DNA of 55,694 nucleotides from Streptomyces mesophilus (GCF_011044995.1 NZ_JAAKZW010000019.1:1-55694); one strand, 5' to 3'. Numbered from the stretch's first letter, positions 1-7,395 are shown. Notes: generated from the letters alone by a model not told the origin. Numbers and translations are program-made.

Positions 1-105
1 CAGTTCCGTGCGATCGCAACCAGGTTCGACAAGCTCGCAGACCGCTACCGCGCGGGAGTTGTCCTGGCCTCCCTGATCCTCTGGCTCCGTGAAGCGGCCA
101 GGTGA
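1..105 (+). CDS. IS5-family transposase, C-terminal end (partial)
   Basis: The first 34 codons read QFRAIATRFDKLADRYRAGV followed by a hydrophobic tail ending LREAAR and TGA. This is the usual C-terminus of IS5-family (IS427-group-like) DDE transposases in streptomycetes. Only the tail is present; the rest lies outside the window. It is followed at once by a terminal inverted repeat, so this is the right-hand end of an insertion sequence rather than a free pseudogene. Family placement rests on this short tail and on the terminal repeat. Confidence 0.75.
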   Translation, partial: QFRAIATRFDKLADRYRAGVVLASLILWLREAAR

Positions 106-124
106 TCATTTGTCAGACAGGCTC
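104..124. repeat. Terminal inverted repeat of the left-edge IS5-family element
   Basis: On the minus strand the end reads GAGCCTGTCTGACAAATGA, which matches the tips of many Streptomyces IS5-family elements. The next two bases are TA, the target dinucleotide typical of this group. That TA is part of the TAG stop codon of the neighbouring minus-strand gene, and the final G of that stop is contributed by the element. Confidence 0.7.
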
Positions 125-429
125 TAGTACTCCTCGTCGTCGTCCTCGAAGCTCCATCGCAGAGCGAACTGGGCGTCGGGCGCGATCGCGTGCAGCGTCT
201 CCCGCCAGGACTCCTCGAGCTTGTCGGACCAGGCACCGAAGCGCGTCACGATGATGGGGAATTCGGTCCACGCGAAGACGCAGCCCGGATCCGGCTTCGT
301 GTCCACCGACACGTCCCTGTCCAGGTCGTACTTGATGAGGAACTCGGTCAACGCCTGTGTGACACGGGCGGTCTGCTCACCGGGCTGCAGGCCGGAAACA
401 TCGAGAGAGAGGCCAACGGATATCGACAT
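124..429 (-). CDS. Hypothetical protein (101 aa), ends inside IS target site
   Basis: A small protein starting MSISVGLSLDVSGLQPG and ending with an acidic run (EDDDEEY). No domain is recognised. The middle part (VFAWTEFPIIVTRFGAWSDKLEESWRE) looks like a folded single-domain protein, so I treat the gene as real. The ATG at 429 is preferred because the reading frame upstream of it is not convincing; a TTG further upstream would add 11 residues. Its stop codon TAG is formed where the IS5-family element ends, so the original C-terminus may have differed slightly before the insertion. Confidence 0.6.
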   Translation of the reverse strand: MSISVGLSLDVSGLQPGEQTARVTQALTEFLIKYDLDRDVSVDTKPDPGCVFAWTEFPIIVTRFGAWSDKLEESWRETLHAIAPDAQFALRWSFEDDDEEY

Positions 430-510
430 GCGGCCACGGTACGTTCCCCGTTCACGCCTCAACCGGCGCCCCCATCACCATGGTCAGCGCGTCCCTCACA
501 CGTGCCCGGC

Positions 511-1191
511 TCAGTACATGTGCCACGGAGGCACGGGCACCGCGGGCGCCTGGGCACGTCGGCCCGTCACGTATCCGCCGATCCCCAGCCCGATCCCGAC
601 CAGCAGGGCCACCAGCCCGCCGATGCCCGCCGCGACCAACCCGGCGGGCAGGGCGAGACCGTCGGTCACCCGCCCGCGCACGGTGCTGACGGCGACGCTG
701 CCGGACTGCTCGTCGAGGAACTCGCGCGAGTCCCGCGCGTTGCCCCGGTCGTCCCCGAGCAGGAACAGCCGGCCTTGCGGGACCGTGGCCTCGTAGGGCA
801 GCCCCATGCAGGGTTCGCCGAAGTTCACGTACGGCTCGTCGACGGGCTTCCCGTTCCGGACGAGCTGCCCGCCCTCGCGACAGCTCACGTGATCGCCGCC
901 GACGCCGGCCACCCGCTGCAGCGTCAACCCTTGGTATCCGCGCCCGGGAACGTCGATCAGCAGGACATCGCCTCTGCGGATGTCGCCTGGGTCGACCTCC
1001 TCGACGACGAGGGTGTCGCCCTGACGGTACGTCGGGTTCATCGCATCGCTGTTGACGGTCACGCCTTCGAACTGCATCCGCGCGTACGCGAGTCCCGCGA
1101 TCAGCACCAAGCCGACCGGCACCAGCACCCAGGCCGCGACCCGCAGCCCCCGGCCCGCCCTGTGCCCGTACATGACCGCCCCTTGCTGCAT
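511..1191 (-). CDS. Signal peptidase I-like protein (S26 fold) lacking catalytic Ser and Lys
   Basis: A 226-residue membrane protein with the layout of actinobacterial signal peptidase I: an N-terminal transmembrane segment (about 20-36), the S26 extracytoplasmic region, and a second C-terminal membrane segment (about 178-205). The box normally reading S-M-x-P-T is NSDAMNPT here, so the nucleophilic serine is Ala50. The box normally carrying the general-base lysine (K-R-V-x-G) reads LQRVAGVGGD, so the lysine is Gln92. The structural box GDDRGNARDSR (146-156) is kept. Loss of both members of the Ser/Lys dyad predicts no peptidase activity while the fold is preserved. The start has a good Shine-Dalgarno (AAGGAAA). 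The role could be chaperone-like, regulatory or a decoy; that is inference. Confidence 0.85.
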   Translation of the reverse strand: MQQGAVMYGHRAGRGLRVAAWVLVPVGLVLIAGLAYARMQFEGVTVNSDAMNPTYRQGDTLVVEEVDPGDIRRGDVLLIDVPGRGYQGLTLQRVAGVGGDHVSCREGGQLVRNGKPVDEPYVNFGEPCMGLPYEATVPQGRLFLLGDDRGNARDSREFLDEQSGSVAVSTVRGRVTDGLALPAGLVAAGIGGLVALLVGIGLGIGGYVTGRRAQAPAVPVPPWHMY

Positions 1192-1277
1192 CGCTCGTTT
1201 CCTTCCTGCGCCGCCCGGCGTCCGGACGGACGGGGCGGCGCAGGATAAGAGATCGAGGGGTGTCGGCGCACGGGCGC

Positions 1278-1308
1278 GGACATCTCCGGCGAATCACCGG
1301 AGAGGTCC
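1278..1308. terminator. Hairpin between pectate lyase and signal-peptidase-like gene
   Basis: GGAC and CTCCGG pair with CCGGAG and GTCC around a 7-nt loop, giving an interrupted GC-rich stem that can be extended outward. It lies just after the pectate lyase stop codon, as expected for a terminator of that gene. There is no long T-run, which is normal in streptomycetes. Confidence 0.5.
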
Positions 1309-1353
1309 GTGCGCGCGTCTCGCTGGTGCTCCCCCGCGCACTTCGGGTCGGAG

Positions 1354-2922
1354 CTACCCGGCGTACGTCTCGTACTCGGCGATCCGGGGTGTGGCGCTGG
1401 AGCCTGTGATCTCGAAGGTGATTTTGCTGAGGGTGGTCTTGGGGACGGTGATGACGCCCGCACCGGTACCGGTGGCCAGCACGGCGCCGGTGTCGGCGTT
1501 GAGGACCCGCCAGGAGCCGATGCGTCCGGTCGCTCCGGTGGCCTCGCGGATGTTGAGCTTGGCGACGGCGGTGGGCGAGCCCCACTTGATGGAGATGGAG
1601 CCGGTGGCGCCGGCCGGCGACCAGTACGTGCTCACGTTGCCGTCACGGACGTTGCCGTAGCTGGTCCCGTCGGCCTTGCTGGTTCCGTCGGAGCCGGCGC
1701 CGATGCTGAGGTTGGTTCCGCTCGGCGGGGTCGTCGGGTCCGGGCTCGGCGGCGGGGTCGTCGGGTCCGGACTGGTCGGCGGCGTCGTCGGGTCCGGGGA
1801 CGGGGTGGTCGGCGTGCAGCTGCCGTCCGAAACCTGCAGGCCCTTGCCGGCGCCCGCGGTGCGGCTGACGACATCGGGGACGCAGCTCGCGTTGTCGAGG
1901 GTGTAGGCGTACGGGATGCTGATGCTGGTGTTGGACTGCGGGTTCGGTCCGGCCGGCTTGTAGTCCGAACTCGCCGGCGACCACGTCACGTTGTCGAAGA
2001 TGTTGCCGCTGACCTGCCAGTAGCCGGTCGTGGTGGTGTAGAAGGTGCCGAGGACGTCCTTGGAGTCCTCGAAGTAGTTGTTGTCCACCTTGGCCTTGCC
2101 GCCGGCCCGGGAGTTGATGCCCGAGTCGTTCACGCCCGCGTAGTGGTTGTTGTAGATGTGCGCGGTGCCGCCGCGGAGCAGGGGGACGCGGGAGTCCAGG
2201 TTCTCGTACCGGTTGTGGTGGTACGTGATGTAGCTGTTGGAGACTTCGGTCTCGCTGGACCCGATGAGGCCGCCGCGACCCGAGTTGCGCAGGATGCTGT
2301 ACGACAGGGTCACGTACTGGGTGTTGTCCTTCATGTCGAACAGGCCGTCGTAGCCCTCGGATTCGCCGCCCGAGGCCTCCAGGGTCGTGTGGTCGACCCA
2401 GACGTTGCGTACGTTGGACTCCATGCCGATGGCGTCGCCGCCGTTGGAGGTGGGCGAGCCGGACTTCTTGACGTTCTTGACCGTCACGTTCTGGATGATG
2501 ATGTTGCTGGACTCGCGGATGTGAATGCCCAGTTGGTCGAAGACGGCTCCGCTGCCGACCCCGACGATCGTGACGTTGCTGATCTGCTTGAGCTCGATCA
2601 CGCCGTCGGCGGTGTTGCAGCTCGTGCCGGACACCTTGGCGGTGTTGGCGTGGTTGATGGTGCCTTCGACCTGGATCGTGATCGGCGTGCTGCTGCTCGC
2701 CCGACCGCACAGCGCCGCGTGGATCTGGGTCCCGGTGGTCGCCCGTACGGTCTGGCCGCCGGCGCCGCCCGTGGTGCCGCCGTTCTGGGTGGCGTATCCG
2801 GTGACTCCGCCGGTGGCCGCGGCGGATGCCTGCGGCATCACCGCCAGCGCACCGGCGGCGACGGCCGCGACCGCCGTCGTCGCCCATACCGCTCTGATGC
2901 CCCGCGTTCTTGCTCGTGCCAT
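1354..2922 (-). CDS. Secreted pectate lyase (PL1) with C-terminal F5/8-like domain
   Basis: A 522-residue exported enzyme predicted to cleave polygalacturonate by beta-elimination. The N-terminus MARARTRGIRAVWA leads into a hydrophobic signal peptide ending near ASAAA. The central parallel beta-helix of the PL1/Pel family shows NVWVDHTTLEASGG (calcium-binding aspartates), YHHNRYENLDSRVPLLRGG (catalytic-arginine segment R-x-P-L-L-R) and HIYNNHYAG. A Pro/Thr-rich linker of PDPTTPP repeats (about residues 370-400) joins it to a C-terminal domain of about 115 residues resembling an F5/8 (discoidin) carbohydrate-binding fold (YWSPAGATGSISIKWG). The ATG at 2922 is chosen because GGGGAGAG precedes it and the signal peptide begins there. 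The gene stands alone, with a LacI-type operator-like site about 125 bp upstream. Confidence 0.92.
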   Translation of the reverse strand: MARARTRGIRAVWATTAVAAVAAGALAVMPQASAAATGGVTGYATQNGGTTGGAGGQTVRATTGTQIHAALCGRASSSTPITIQVEGTINHANTAKVSGTSCNTADGVIELKQISNVTIVGVGSGAVFDQLGIHIRESSNIIIQNVTVKNVKKSGSPTSNGGDAIGMESNVRNVWVDHTTLEASGGESEGYDGLFDMKDNTQYVTLSYSILRNSGRGGLIGSSETEVSNSYITYHHNRYENLDSRVPLLRGGTAHIYNNHYAGVNDSGINSRAGGKAKVDNNYFEDSKDVLGTFYTTTTGYWQVSGNIFDNVTWSPASSDYKPAGPNPQSNTSISIPYAYTLDNASCVPDVVSRTAGAGKGLQVSDGSCTPTTPSPDPTTPPTSPDPTTPPPSPDPTTPPSGTNLSIGAGSDGTSKADGTSYGNVRDGNVSTYWSPAGATGSISIKWGSPTAVAKLNIREATGATGRIGSWRVLNADTGAVLATGTGAGVITVPKTTLSKITFEITGSSATPRIAEYETYAG

Positions 2923-3043
2923 GTCTCTCCCCAATTCGCCGTCGAATGCCGGATGTTGCGGGTCCTGGCTGCGAGGGTCGCCGTTCGGGCACGTGAACAC
3001 GCAGGAACGCACCGACGGGTCGACCGTGCCCCGCAGCAGCAGG

Positions 3044-3057
3044 GGAAAGCGCTTACC
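3044..3057. promoter_or_regulatory. LacI-family operator-like palindrome upstream of pectate lyase
   Basis: GGAAAGCGCTTACC is a 14-bp near-perfect palindrome with the central CG step typical of LacI-family operators that control sugar or polysaccharide genes. It lies upstream of the pectate lyase start on the minus strand, so induction by pectin breakdown products is likely. No LacI-type gene is adjacent, so the regulator would be encoded elsewhere. Confidence 0.5.
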
Positions 3058-3122
3058 GTTCGGGAAGCTAAGGGCCTGTCGCGAACGCGTCAAGTGCCGT
3101 GACATAAACGCCACTCACATCC

Positions 3123-3558
3123 TTGAACGCCAACTCGGAAGGGTCAGGGTGAAATCGCGCCACGCAGCGGGGCACCGTGCTGTCGCGCGGTTTGCCGCAC
3201 TGATCCCACTGATCCCACTGATCCCATGCGCACTCGCGCATGACGCGCTTCACGCAGCGGGCGCCGCGAACTCGCTGACCGCCCTCTCGCGGACCGTTCG
3301 CGCCAGTTTCCGCCCGCCCAGGCGACCGGGCCCAGCGGGGTGCAGCCGAAGAAGTGGCTGACGCCGGAGGGTCCGTGTCCTGCACCGGCCCAGTGATCCG
3401 ACGCGACCGCGTGCAACCCTCGACGAAGTGCTCTGCTCTGGTGAGGAGTTGGCCGGCTGAGGGCTCGCGGAACCCGTTGAGGCCCCCGGGTCACGGAAGG
3501 AGCCGGGGGTGCTGGCAAGGCAGCTCGATGCCGATGTGGCGTCGGCGATACTGTGCGC
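3123..3558. other. Gene-poor spacer with short repeats
   Basis: I see no convincing gene here. At 3201-3226 TGATCCCAC is repeated almost three times in tandem, directly followed by a perfect inverted repeat CATGCGC-ACTC-GCGCATG (3225-3242). The frames open across this stretch have no family resemblance and look like ordinary high-GC open frames. Confidence 0.4.
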
Positions 3559-3654
3559 GTGGAGTACGTGTCCAGAGTGCCGCGACCGCCGCTGGACGGG
3601 CTGATCGACGACCTCTACTACCTGGAGGGTGGAAAGCCGCTAGAGATTTTCTAG
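3559..3654 (+). pseudogene. AraC-family regulator, N-terminal fragment
   Basis: GTG starts a frame reading VEYVSRVPRPPLDGLIDDLY followed by YLEG. This is a very typical N-terminus of a group of Streptomyces AraC-type transcriptional regulators. Homology stops after YLEG, where the IS607-type element begins; the frame then runs into a stop. Everything downstream (sensor and helix-turn-helix) is missing, so the gene is dead. Confidence 0.65.
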
Positions 3655-3700
3655 TCATTCATAGTCATCCCTAGTCGTGTGTCTCACTTAACTTGGTCTC

Positions 3701-4281
3701 GTGAGGCTTTCGGAGTGGGCCGGCCCGTCAGCAGGGCGTGAGCTACCAGACCGCCTGGCGGTGGTTGAAGGACGGGAAGATGCCCGTCCCCGTTCGCCAG
3801 GCGCCGTCCGGGACGTGGTTGGTCGACGAGGTCGCCGTCCAGCCGTCCGGGCGTGTAGTGGCGTACTGCCGAGTGTCGTCCGTTGACCAGAAAGCCGATC
3901 TTGAGCGGCAGGCCGCCCGGGTCGTGTCCGGCGCGAACGGGCTGGACCTGGCCGTCGCTGAGGTCGTCACCGAGGTGGGATCCGGGTTGAACGGGCGGCG
4001 CCGCAAGCTGCACCCGGCTGCTGTCCGACCCGCAGACGGCGGTGATCGTGGTCGAGCACCGCGACCGGCTGGCCCGGTTCGGCGTCGAGCACCTAGAGGC
4101 CGCGCTGTCGGCGTCCGGGCGGCGCCTGGTCGTCCTCGACCCCACCAAAACCACCGATGACCTGGTACGCGACATCACCGAGGTACTCACCTCCATGTGC
4201 GCCCGCCTGTACGGGCGGCGGGCAGCGAAGAACCGGGCCGCCCGCGCGGTGGCCGTAGCGACCGGCGAGGCCACCGAGTGA
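3701..4281 (+). pseudogene. tnpA: IS607 tnpA serine transposase with two frameshifts
   Basis: Joined across frames, the product reads VRLSEWA, then QGVSYQTAWRWLKDGKMPVP (MerR-like helix-turn-helix), then VVAYCRVSSVDQKADLERQ (serine-resolvase core with the SS nucleophile region), then TAVIVVEHRDRLARFG and the IS607-type C-terminus YGRRAAKNRAARAV. One extra base near 3725 and one extra C near 4013 break the frame, so no single protein spans the family length of about 190 residues. This could be true decay or sequencing error; two separate indels in one small gene favour decay. The stop codon overlaps the tnpB start. Confidence 0.8.
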
Positions 4282-5729
4282 AGAAGTTCCAGCCACAGCC
4301 CGGGTTCGTGGTGCAGGCCTACCGCTTCGCACTGGACCCGAACGCCACCCAGGAGCATGCCCTGCGCTCGCACTGCGGCGCGGCGCGTGCCGCCTACAAC
4401 TGGGCCGTCGGCTGGGTGACCGCCTCCTGGTGGCAGCGCCGCGCGGAGGAATCCTACGGCATCGGCGAGGCCGGGCTGACACAGTGGCGGCCGTGGTCGC
4501 TGCCCGCGCTACGGAAGGCGTTCAACGAGGCCAAGCACACCGATCCGAGGTTCGCCGCCTGGTGGGAGGAGAACTCCAAGGAGGCGTACTCCACCGGCCT
4601 GGCGAACGCGTCGGCCGCGTTCGGCAACTACGCGAAGTCCAAGAACGGCAAGCGTCGCGGCAAGCGGATGGGTGCGCCGCGGTTCAAGTCGAAGCGCAAG
4701 GCGCGCCTTGCCTGCCGGTTCACCACCGGCGTGATCCGCGTGGACGCTGACGGCCGTCACGTCACCCTGCCCCGGCTGGGCACGATCCGCACCCACGAGC
4801 CCACGGTGAAGCTCCTCGCCCGCGTCCGGGCCGGGACGGCCCGGATCCTGTCCGCGACCGTGCGGCACGAGCGCGGACGCTGGTTCGTCTCGTTCCAGGC
4901 CGAGGTCAAGCGCGACCTCAAACGCGTGACGCGGCCGGACGTGGCGGTCGGGATCGGCCTGGGGGTGAAGAACCTCGCGGTCATGGCCGACAGCACCGGC
5001 GAGATCCGCACTATCGCGAATCCCGGGCACTACGACCGGGCACGCAAGCAGCTGCGCCGCGCCTCCCGCGTCGTCTCCCGACGACGCGGCCCCGACCGGC
5101 GGACCGGTCAGAAGCCGTCGAAGCGGTGGGAGAAGGCCAACGCAGCCCGCAACAAAGTGCATCACCGGGTGGCCGACCTCCGCGCGGACACCCTGCATAA
5201 GCTCACCACAGCTGTGGCGGCCGAGTACGGCACGGTCGTGGTCGAAGACCTCAACGTCGCCGGGATGCTCCGCAACCGGCGTCTCGCGCGAAGGATCACC
5301 GACGCCGGGTTCGGGGAGATCCGCCGCCAGCTCACCTACAAGACCCGCCAGCGCCACGCCACCCGCACCATCTCGGCGGACCGCTGGTACCCCTCCTCAA
5401 AGACCTGTTCCAGGTGCGGCGCGGTGAAAGCCAAACTGCCGCTGCACATGAGGACCTACCAGTGCGACGCCTGCGGTCTGGTCATCGACCGGGACGACAA
5501 CGCCGCACTCAACCTCGCCGCGCTCGCGGCAGCCGCAACTGGTACCGGAGTGGCCGGAGACCAGGACGCCCCAGCGGTGTCGAAGCCTCGTAGAGCCGAC
5601 CAGAAGACCCGCACCACCCACCCCCGCCACAAGGCGGAGGCGGGGCGGGCAGGTGGCGCAACCCTGCCGCACCAGCGGCAGACGGAAGCGAGAGACCGTA
5701 CTCAAGCCGAAGCCCTCACGCCCTGGTAA
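4278..5729 (+). CDS. tnpB: TnpB-family RNA-guided nuclease homologue with RuvC-I Asp replaced by Gly
   Basis: A 483-residue TnpB starting with GTG in a GTGA overlap with the tnpA stop, which implies translational coupling. The N-terminal helix-turn-helix domain reads YRFALDPNATQEHALRSHCG. RuvC-I normally reads V-G-x-D-L-G; here it is VAVGIGLGVKNLA with codon GGC at 4956-4958, making residue 227 Gly instead of the metal-binding Asp. RuvC-II (VVVEDLNVAGML) keeps its Glu, the zinc ribbon is complete (CSRCG at 377-381 and CDACG at 396-400), and RuvC-III (DRDDNAALNLA) keeps its Asp. One A-to-G transition explains the change. The protein is predicted to be nuclease-dead. It may still bind its guide RNA, or it may simply be decaying with tnpA. 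Confidence 0.9.
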   Translation: MKKFQPQPGFVVQAYRFALDPNATQEHALRSHCGAARAAYNWAVGWVTASWWQRRAEESYGIGEAGLTQWRPWSLPALRKAFNEAKHTDPRFAAWWEENSKEAYSTGLANASAAFGNYAKSKNGKRRGKRMGAPRFKSKRKARLACRFTTGVIRVDADGRHVTLPRLGTIRTHEPTVKLLARVRAGTARILSATVRHERGRWFVSFQAEVKRDLKRVTRPDVAVGIGLGVKNLAVMADSTGEIRTIANPGHYDRARKQLRRASRVVSRRRGPDRRTGQKPSKRWEKANAARNKVHHRVADLRADTLHKLTTAVAAEYGTVVVEDLNVAGMLRNRRLARRITDAGFGEIRRQLTYKTRQRHATRTISADRWYPSSKTCSRCGAVKAKLPLHMRTYQCDACGLVIDRDDNAALNLAALAAAATGTGVAGDQDAPAVSKPRRADQKTRTTHPRHKAEAGRAGGATLPHQRQTEARDRTQAEALTPW

Positions 5730-5796
5730 CGAGACGGACCTTCCGGGCCGAAACGTCCGGAATACTGAGACCTCACTACGGTCTCGGCAACAGCTG
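5730..5796 (+). ncRNA. Possible omega-RNA / right-end stem-loops of the tnpB element
   Basis: Between the tnpB stop and the element end two hairpins are visible: TTCCGG...CCGGAA around 5740-5762 and GAGACC-TCACTAC-GGTCTC around 5767-5785. In IS605/IS607 elements the guide RNA covers the 3' end of tnpB and the right end, and the bases just outside the element (TCCAACGTCCTCAATCC here) act as the guide. This assignment is by position and structure only. Confidence 0.35.
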
Positions 5797-6063
5797 TGGT
5801 CCAACGTCCTCAATCCGAAGGCGGCGTCGGTCTATCTCACCCTCGTGCCACAGTTCCTCACGTCCAGCCGCCCTATCGCGCCGCAGATCGCGACGCTTGC
5901 GGTCGTACATGTGGCCATCGTCGTTGTGTGGCTGCTGTTCTGGACGTCTGTGGTCGCCGCAGCGCGCACGATGATCGACACGCCTCGATTCCGGCGCGGG
6001 ATGAGTCGGCTGGCGGGAGCTGTGCTGATCGGTCTCGGAGTTCGAACCGCAACGGCGAGGTAG
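5797..6063 (+). pseudogene. LysE/RhtB-type exporter, C-terminal fragment
   Basis: The frame begins inside a gene at WSNVLNPKAASVYLTLVPQF, the conserved NPK motif of LysE/RhtB amino-acid exporters. It continues through two membrane segments (IATLAVVHVAIVVVWLLFW and a C-terminal GAVLIGLGV) to a normal end ...RTATAR. The N-terminal half is missing, cut off by the IS607-type element, so no functional exporter can be made. Confidence 0.7.
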
Positions 6064-6073
6064 CGCACATCTC

Positions 6074-6119
6074 TTGGGCAGTCCCCGGATCTCCAGTTGG
6101 GCAGTCCCCGGATCTCCAG
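6074..6119. repeat. Perfect 23-bp tandem repeat (two copies)
   Basis: A 23-bp unit beginning TTGGGCAGTCCCCGGATC occurs at 6074-6096 and again, identically, at 6097-6119. It sits in the short spacer between the LysE fragment and the next gene. Its function is unknown; it may be a slippage product or the scar of a former insertion. Confidence 0.8.
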
Positions 6120-6195
6120 TGGAAGGCTTCCCGGCCGAACTGTCCCAACTGAGCCCGGTGAACGGGGCCATCCAGGACGGCTCGAGTCGTCGGCG

Positions 6196-6777
6196 TCAGG
6201 TGTTGGCGGGCCCATAGTGCAGGATCCCGTCACGTGGCAGCAGGTATCCCATGCCGCGCTCCTTGGGCAACTCGCCTGCCAACGTTGAGGCTTCGGCGAG
6301 TCCGGAGACCATCCAGCCGACGACACCCAGGCTGAATGGCGCCTGCCTGAAGGTCTCAGTCGCAATACCGGCGAGCCAGTCGTCGATGACCGCGGACCTG
6401 AAGAACGGCCGGCCATCCCAGTACTCGATGCCGGCCTTGTCCAGTGCTCCTGTGGGGACGTAGAAGTCCAGCCAGTCGCTGCTGTCGTCGCCACCGCGTA
6501 CGGCCATGCACCCGCATACCACCGACTGCCCCGTCGGCAAGCGCACCTGGCCGAGCACCTGGCCGTACTCGGTCAGCGAGGCCACCGTGCACGGCACCTC
6601 ATCCTGCTCGTCGGGCTCACGGTCGCGCCGTCCGAAGCACCCCCGCACGCCTGCCGCCGACCACAGAGCACTCAGGAGACTCTGCAGCTCGGCGTCACCA
6701 GTCGAGCCGGCCTCGATGGCCAGCTCGTAGCCGTCGCCCCAGTTGGACTGGTCACGGAAGGAAGCAGGATTCGACAT
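6196..6777 (-). CDS. Hypothetical protein (193 aa)
   Basis: Starts MSNPASFRDQSNWGDGYELA and ends DGILHYGPANT. I do not recognise a family. The composition is that of a soluble, folded cytoplasmic protein: no signal peptide, no membrane segment, and acidic patches such as REPDEQDEVP. The segment WLDFYVPTGALDKAGIEYWD is well ordered. The ATG at 6777 is chosen over a start 21 codons upstream because the extension looks non-coding. It stands alone beside arr, and nothing in the context suggests a role beyond a possible immunity-type or housekeeping accessory protein. Confidence 0.6.
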   Translation of the reverse strand: MSNPASFRDQSNWGDGYELAIEAGSTGDAELQSLLSALWSAAGVRGCFGRRDREPDEQDEVPCTVASLTEYGQVLGQVRLPTGQSVVCGCMAVRGGDDSSDWLDFYVPTGALDKAGIEYWDGRPFFRSAVIDDWLAGIATETFRQAPFSLGVVGWMVSGLAEASTLAGELPKERGMGYLLPRDGILHYGPANT

Positions 6778-6953
6778 GTCTCGATCATGCAGCGCGAGGC
6801 AGCCCCGAGACACCTCAATATTGTTGGACTGCTGGCCCATCCTCGTCGACCTTGAACGCAGAGGCGTGCGATTCGGGACACTGGACGAGCGACATCTATG
6901 GACGAACCCGAGCGTCTGAGCGCCGTCCCTCGACCACAGTTACGGGGCAGCCT

Positions 6954-7367
6954 TCAGTTGATGATTTCAGCACGGTCATCGACACGAATTGCGGCCAGGC
7001 GGTCTCGCCACACCTGAAGAGCTTCGGGTGTCTGTCGCGTCCAGTCCGTGATTTCGCCAAGGATCCGGAGCGGATCCCTGCTGCGGTAGGACCGGGTGGG
7101 ATTTCCGGGGAACTTCTTGTCGGTGACGTTGGGGTCGTTTTCGAAGTCGCCGGTCGGTTCGACCACATACACGCGCGGAGGCGCATCACCTGCGGCAAGT
7201 TCGGCCGCGAGTCCCGCGCCGTCGCGCAGCGCCGTGAAGTAGATGTGGTTCATGACGATCTCGGGCCGGTAGTTGGAACGGAAACCAGCGGTGAGGTGAT
7301 CTCCGACCCGCAGGTCGGCCTTTGTACCGTGGAAGAAAGGCCCCTCGTCCAGCGCTGCATTCATCAC
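6954..7367 (-). CDS. arr: Rifampin ADP-ribosyltransferase (Arr)
   Basis: A 137-residue protein matching the full length of the Arr family, which inactivates rifamycins by transferring ADP-ribose from NAD+ to the C23 hydroxyl. Hallmarks are FFHGTKADLRVGD near the N-terminus, MNHIYFT, and DPNVTDKKFPGNPTRSYRSR. Aligning with Mycobacterium smegmatis Arr, catalytic His19, Tyr49 and Asp84 correspond to His13, Tyr43 and Asp78 here, so all three are kept. ATG codons at 7367 and 7364 are both possible starts. The gene is monocistronic, between a hypothetical gene and the terminator of the ThuA gene. It probably gives intrinsic rifamycin resistance; native substrates are unknown. Confidence 0.95.
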   Translation of the reverse strand: MMNAALDEGPFFHGTKADLRVGDHLTAGFRSNYRPEIVMNHIYFTALRDGAGLAAELAAGDAPPRVYVVEPTGDFENDPNVTDKKFPGNPTRSYRSRDPLRILGEITDWTRQTPEALQVWRDRLAAIRVDDRAEIIN

Positions 7368-7395
7368 CGCAGGCTATCAAGCGACGCTCAGGCGT

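Larger units (their letters stand above)
3640..5799 (+). mobile_element. Decayed IS607-type element (serine tnpA + tnpB)
   Basis: The element carries a MerR/serine-recombinase-type tnpA followed by an overlapping tnpB, the arrangement of the IS607 family. The left boundary is placed where AraC homology ends (after GGGTGG) and the right boundary where LysE-type homology begins (CTGTGG then TCCAAC). Both flanks carry GTGG, consistent with the GG-type targets of serine transposases, but boundaries are approximate because these elements lack terminal inverted repeats. The left end has AGTC-centred repeats (TAGTCAT, TAGTCAT, TAGTCGT at about 3652-3677) that could be transposase-binding sites. The flanks come from two different genes, so a deletion accompanied or followed the insertion. 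Confidence 0.7.

Noticed and set aside
1309..3102. Very long open frame opposite the pectate lyase
   Set aside because: It runs antisense to a clear pectate lyase, is rich in Val, Arg, Gly and Ala as expected for a high-GC shadow frame, and shows no domain.
3068..3674. Small frames on both strands between the pectate lyase and the IS607-type element
   Set aside because: No family resemblance or ribosome site; only the AraC N-terminal fragment at 3559 is supported by recognisable sequence.
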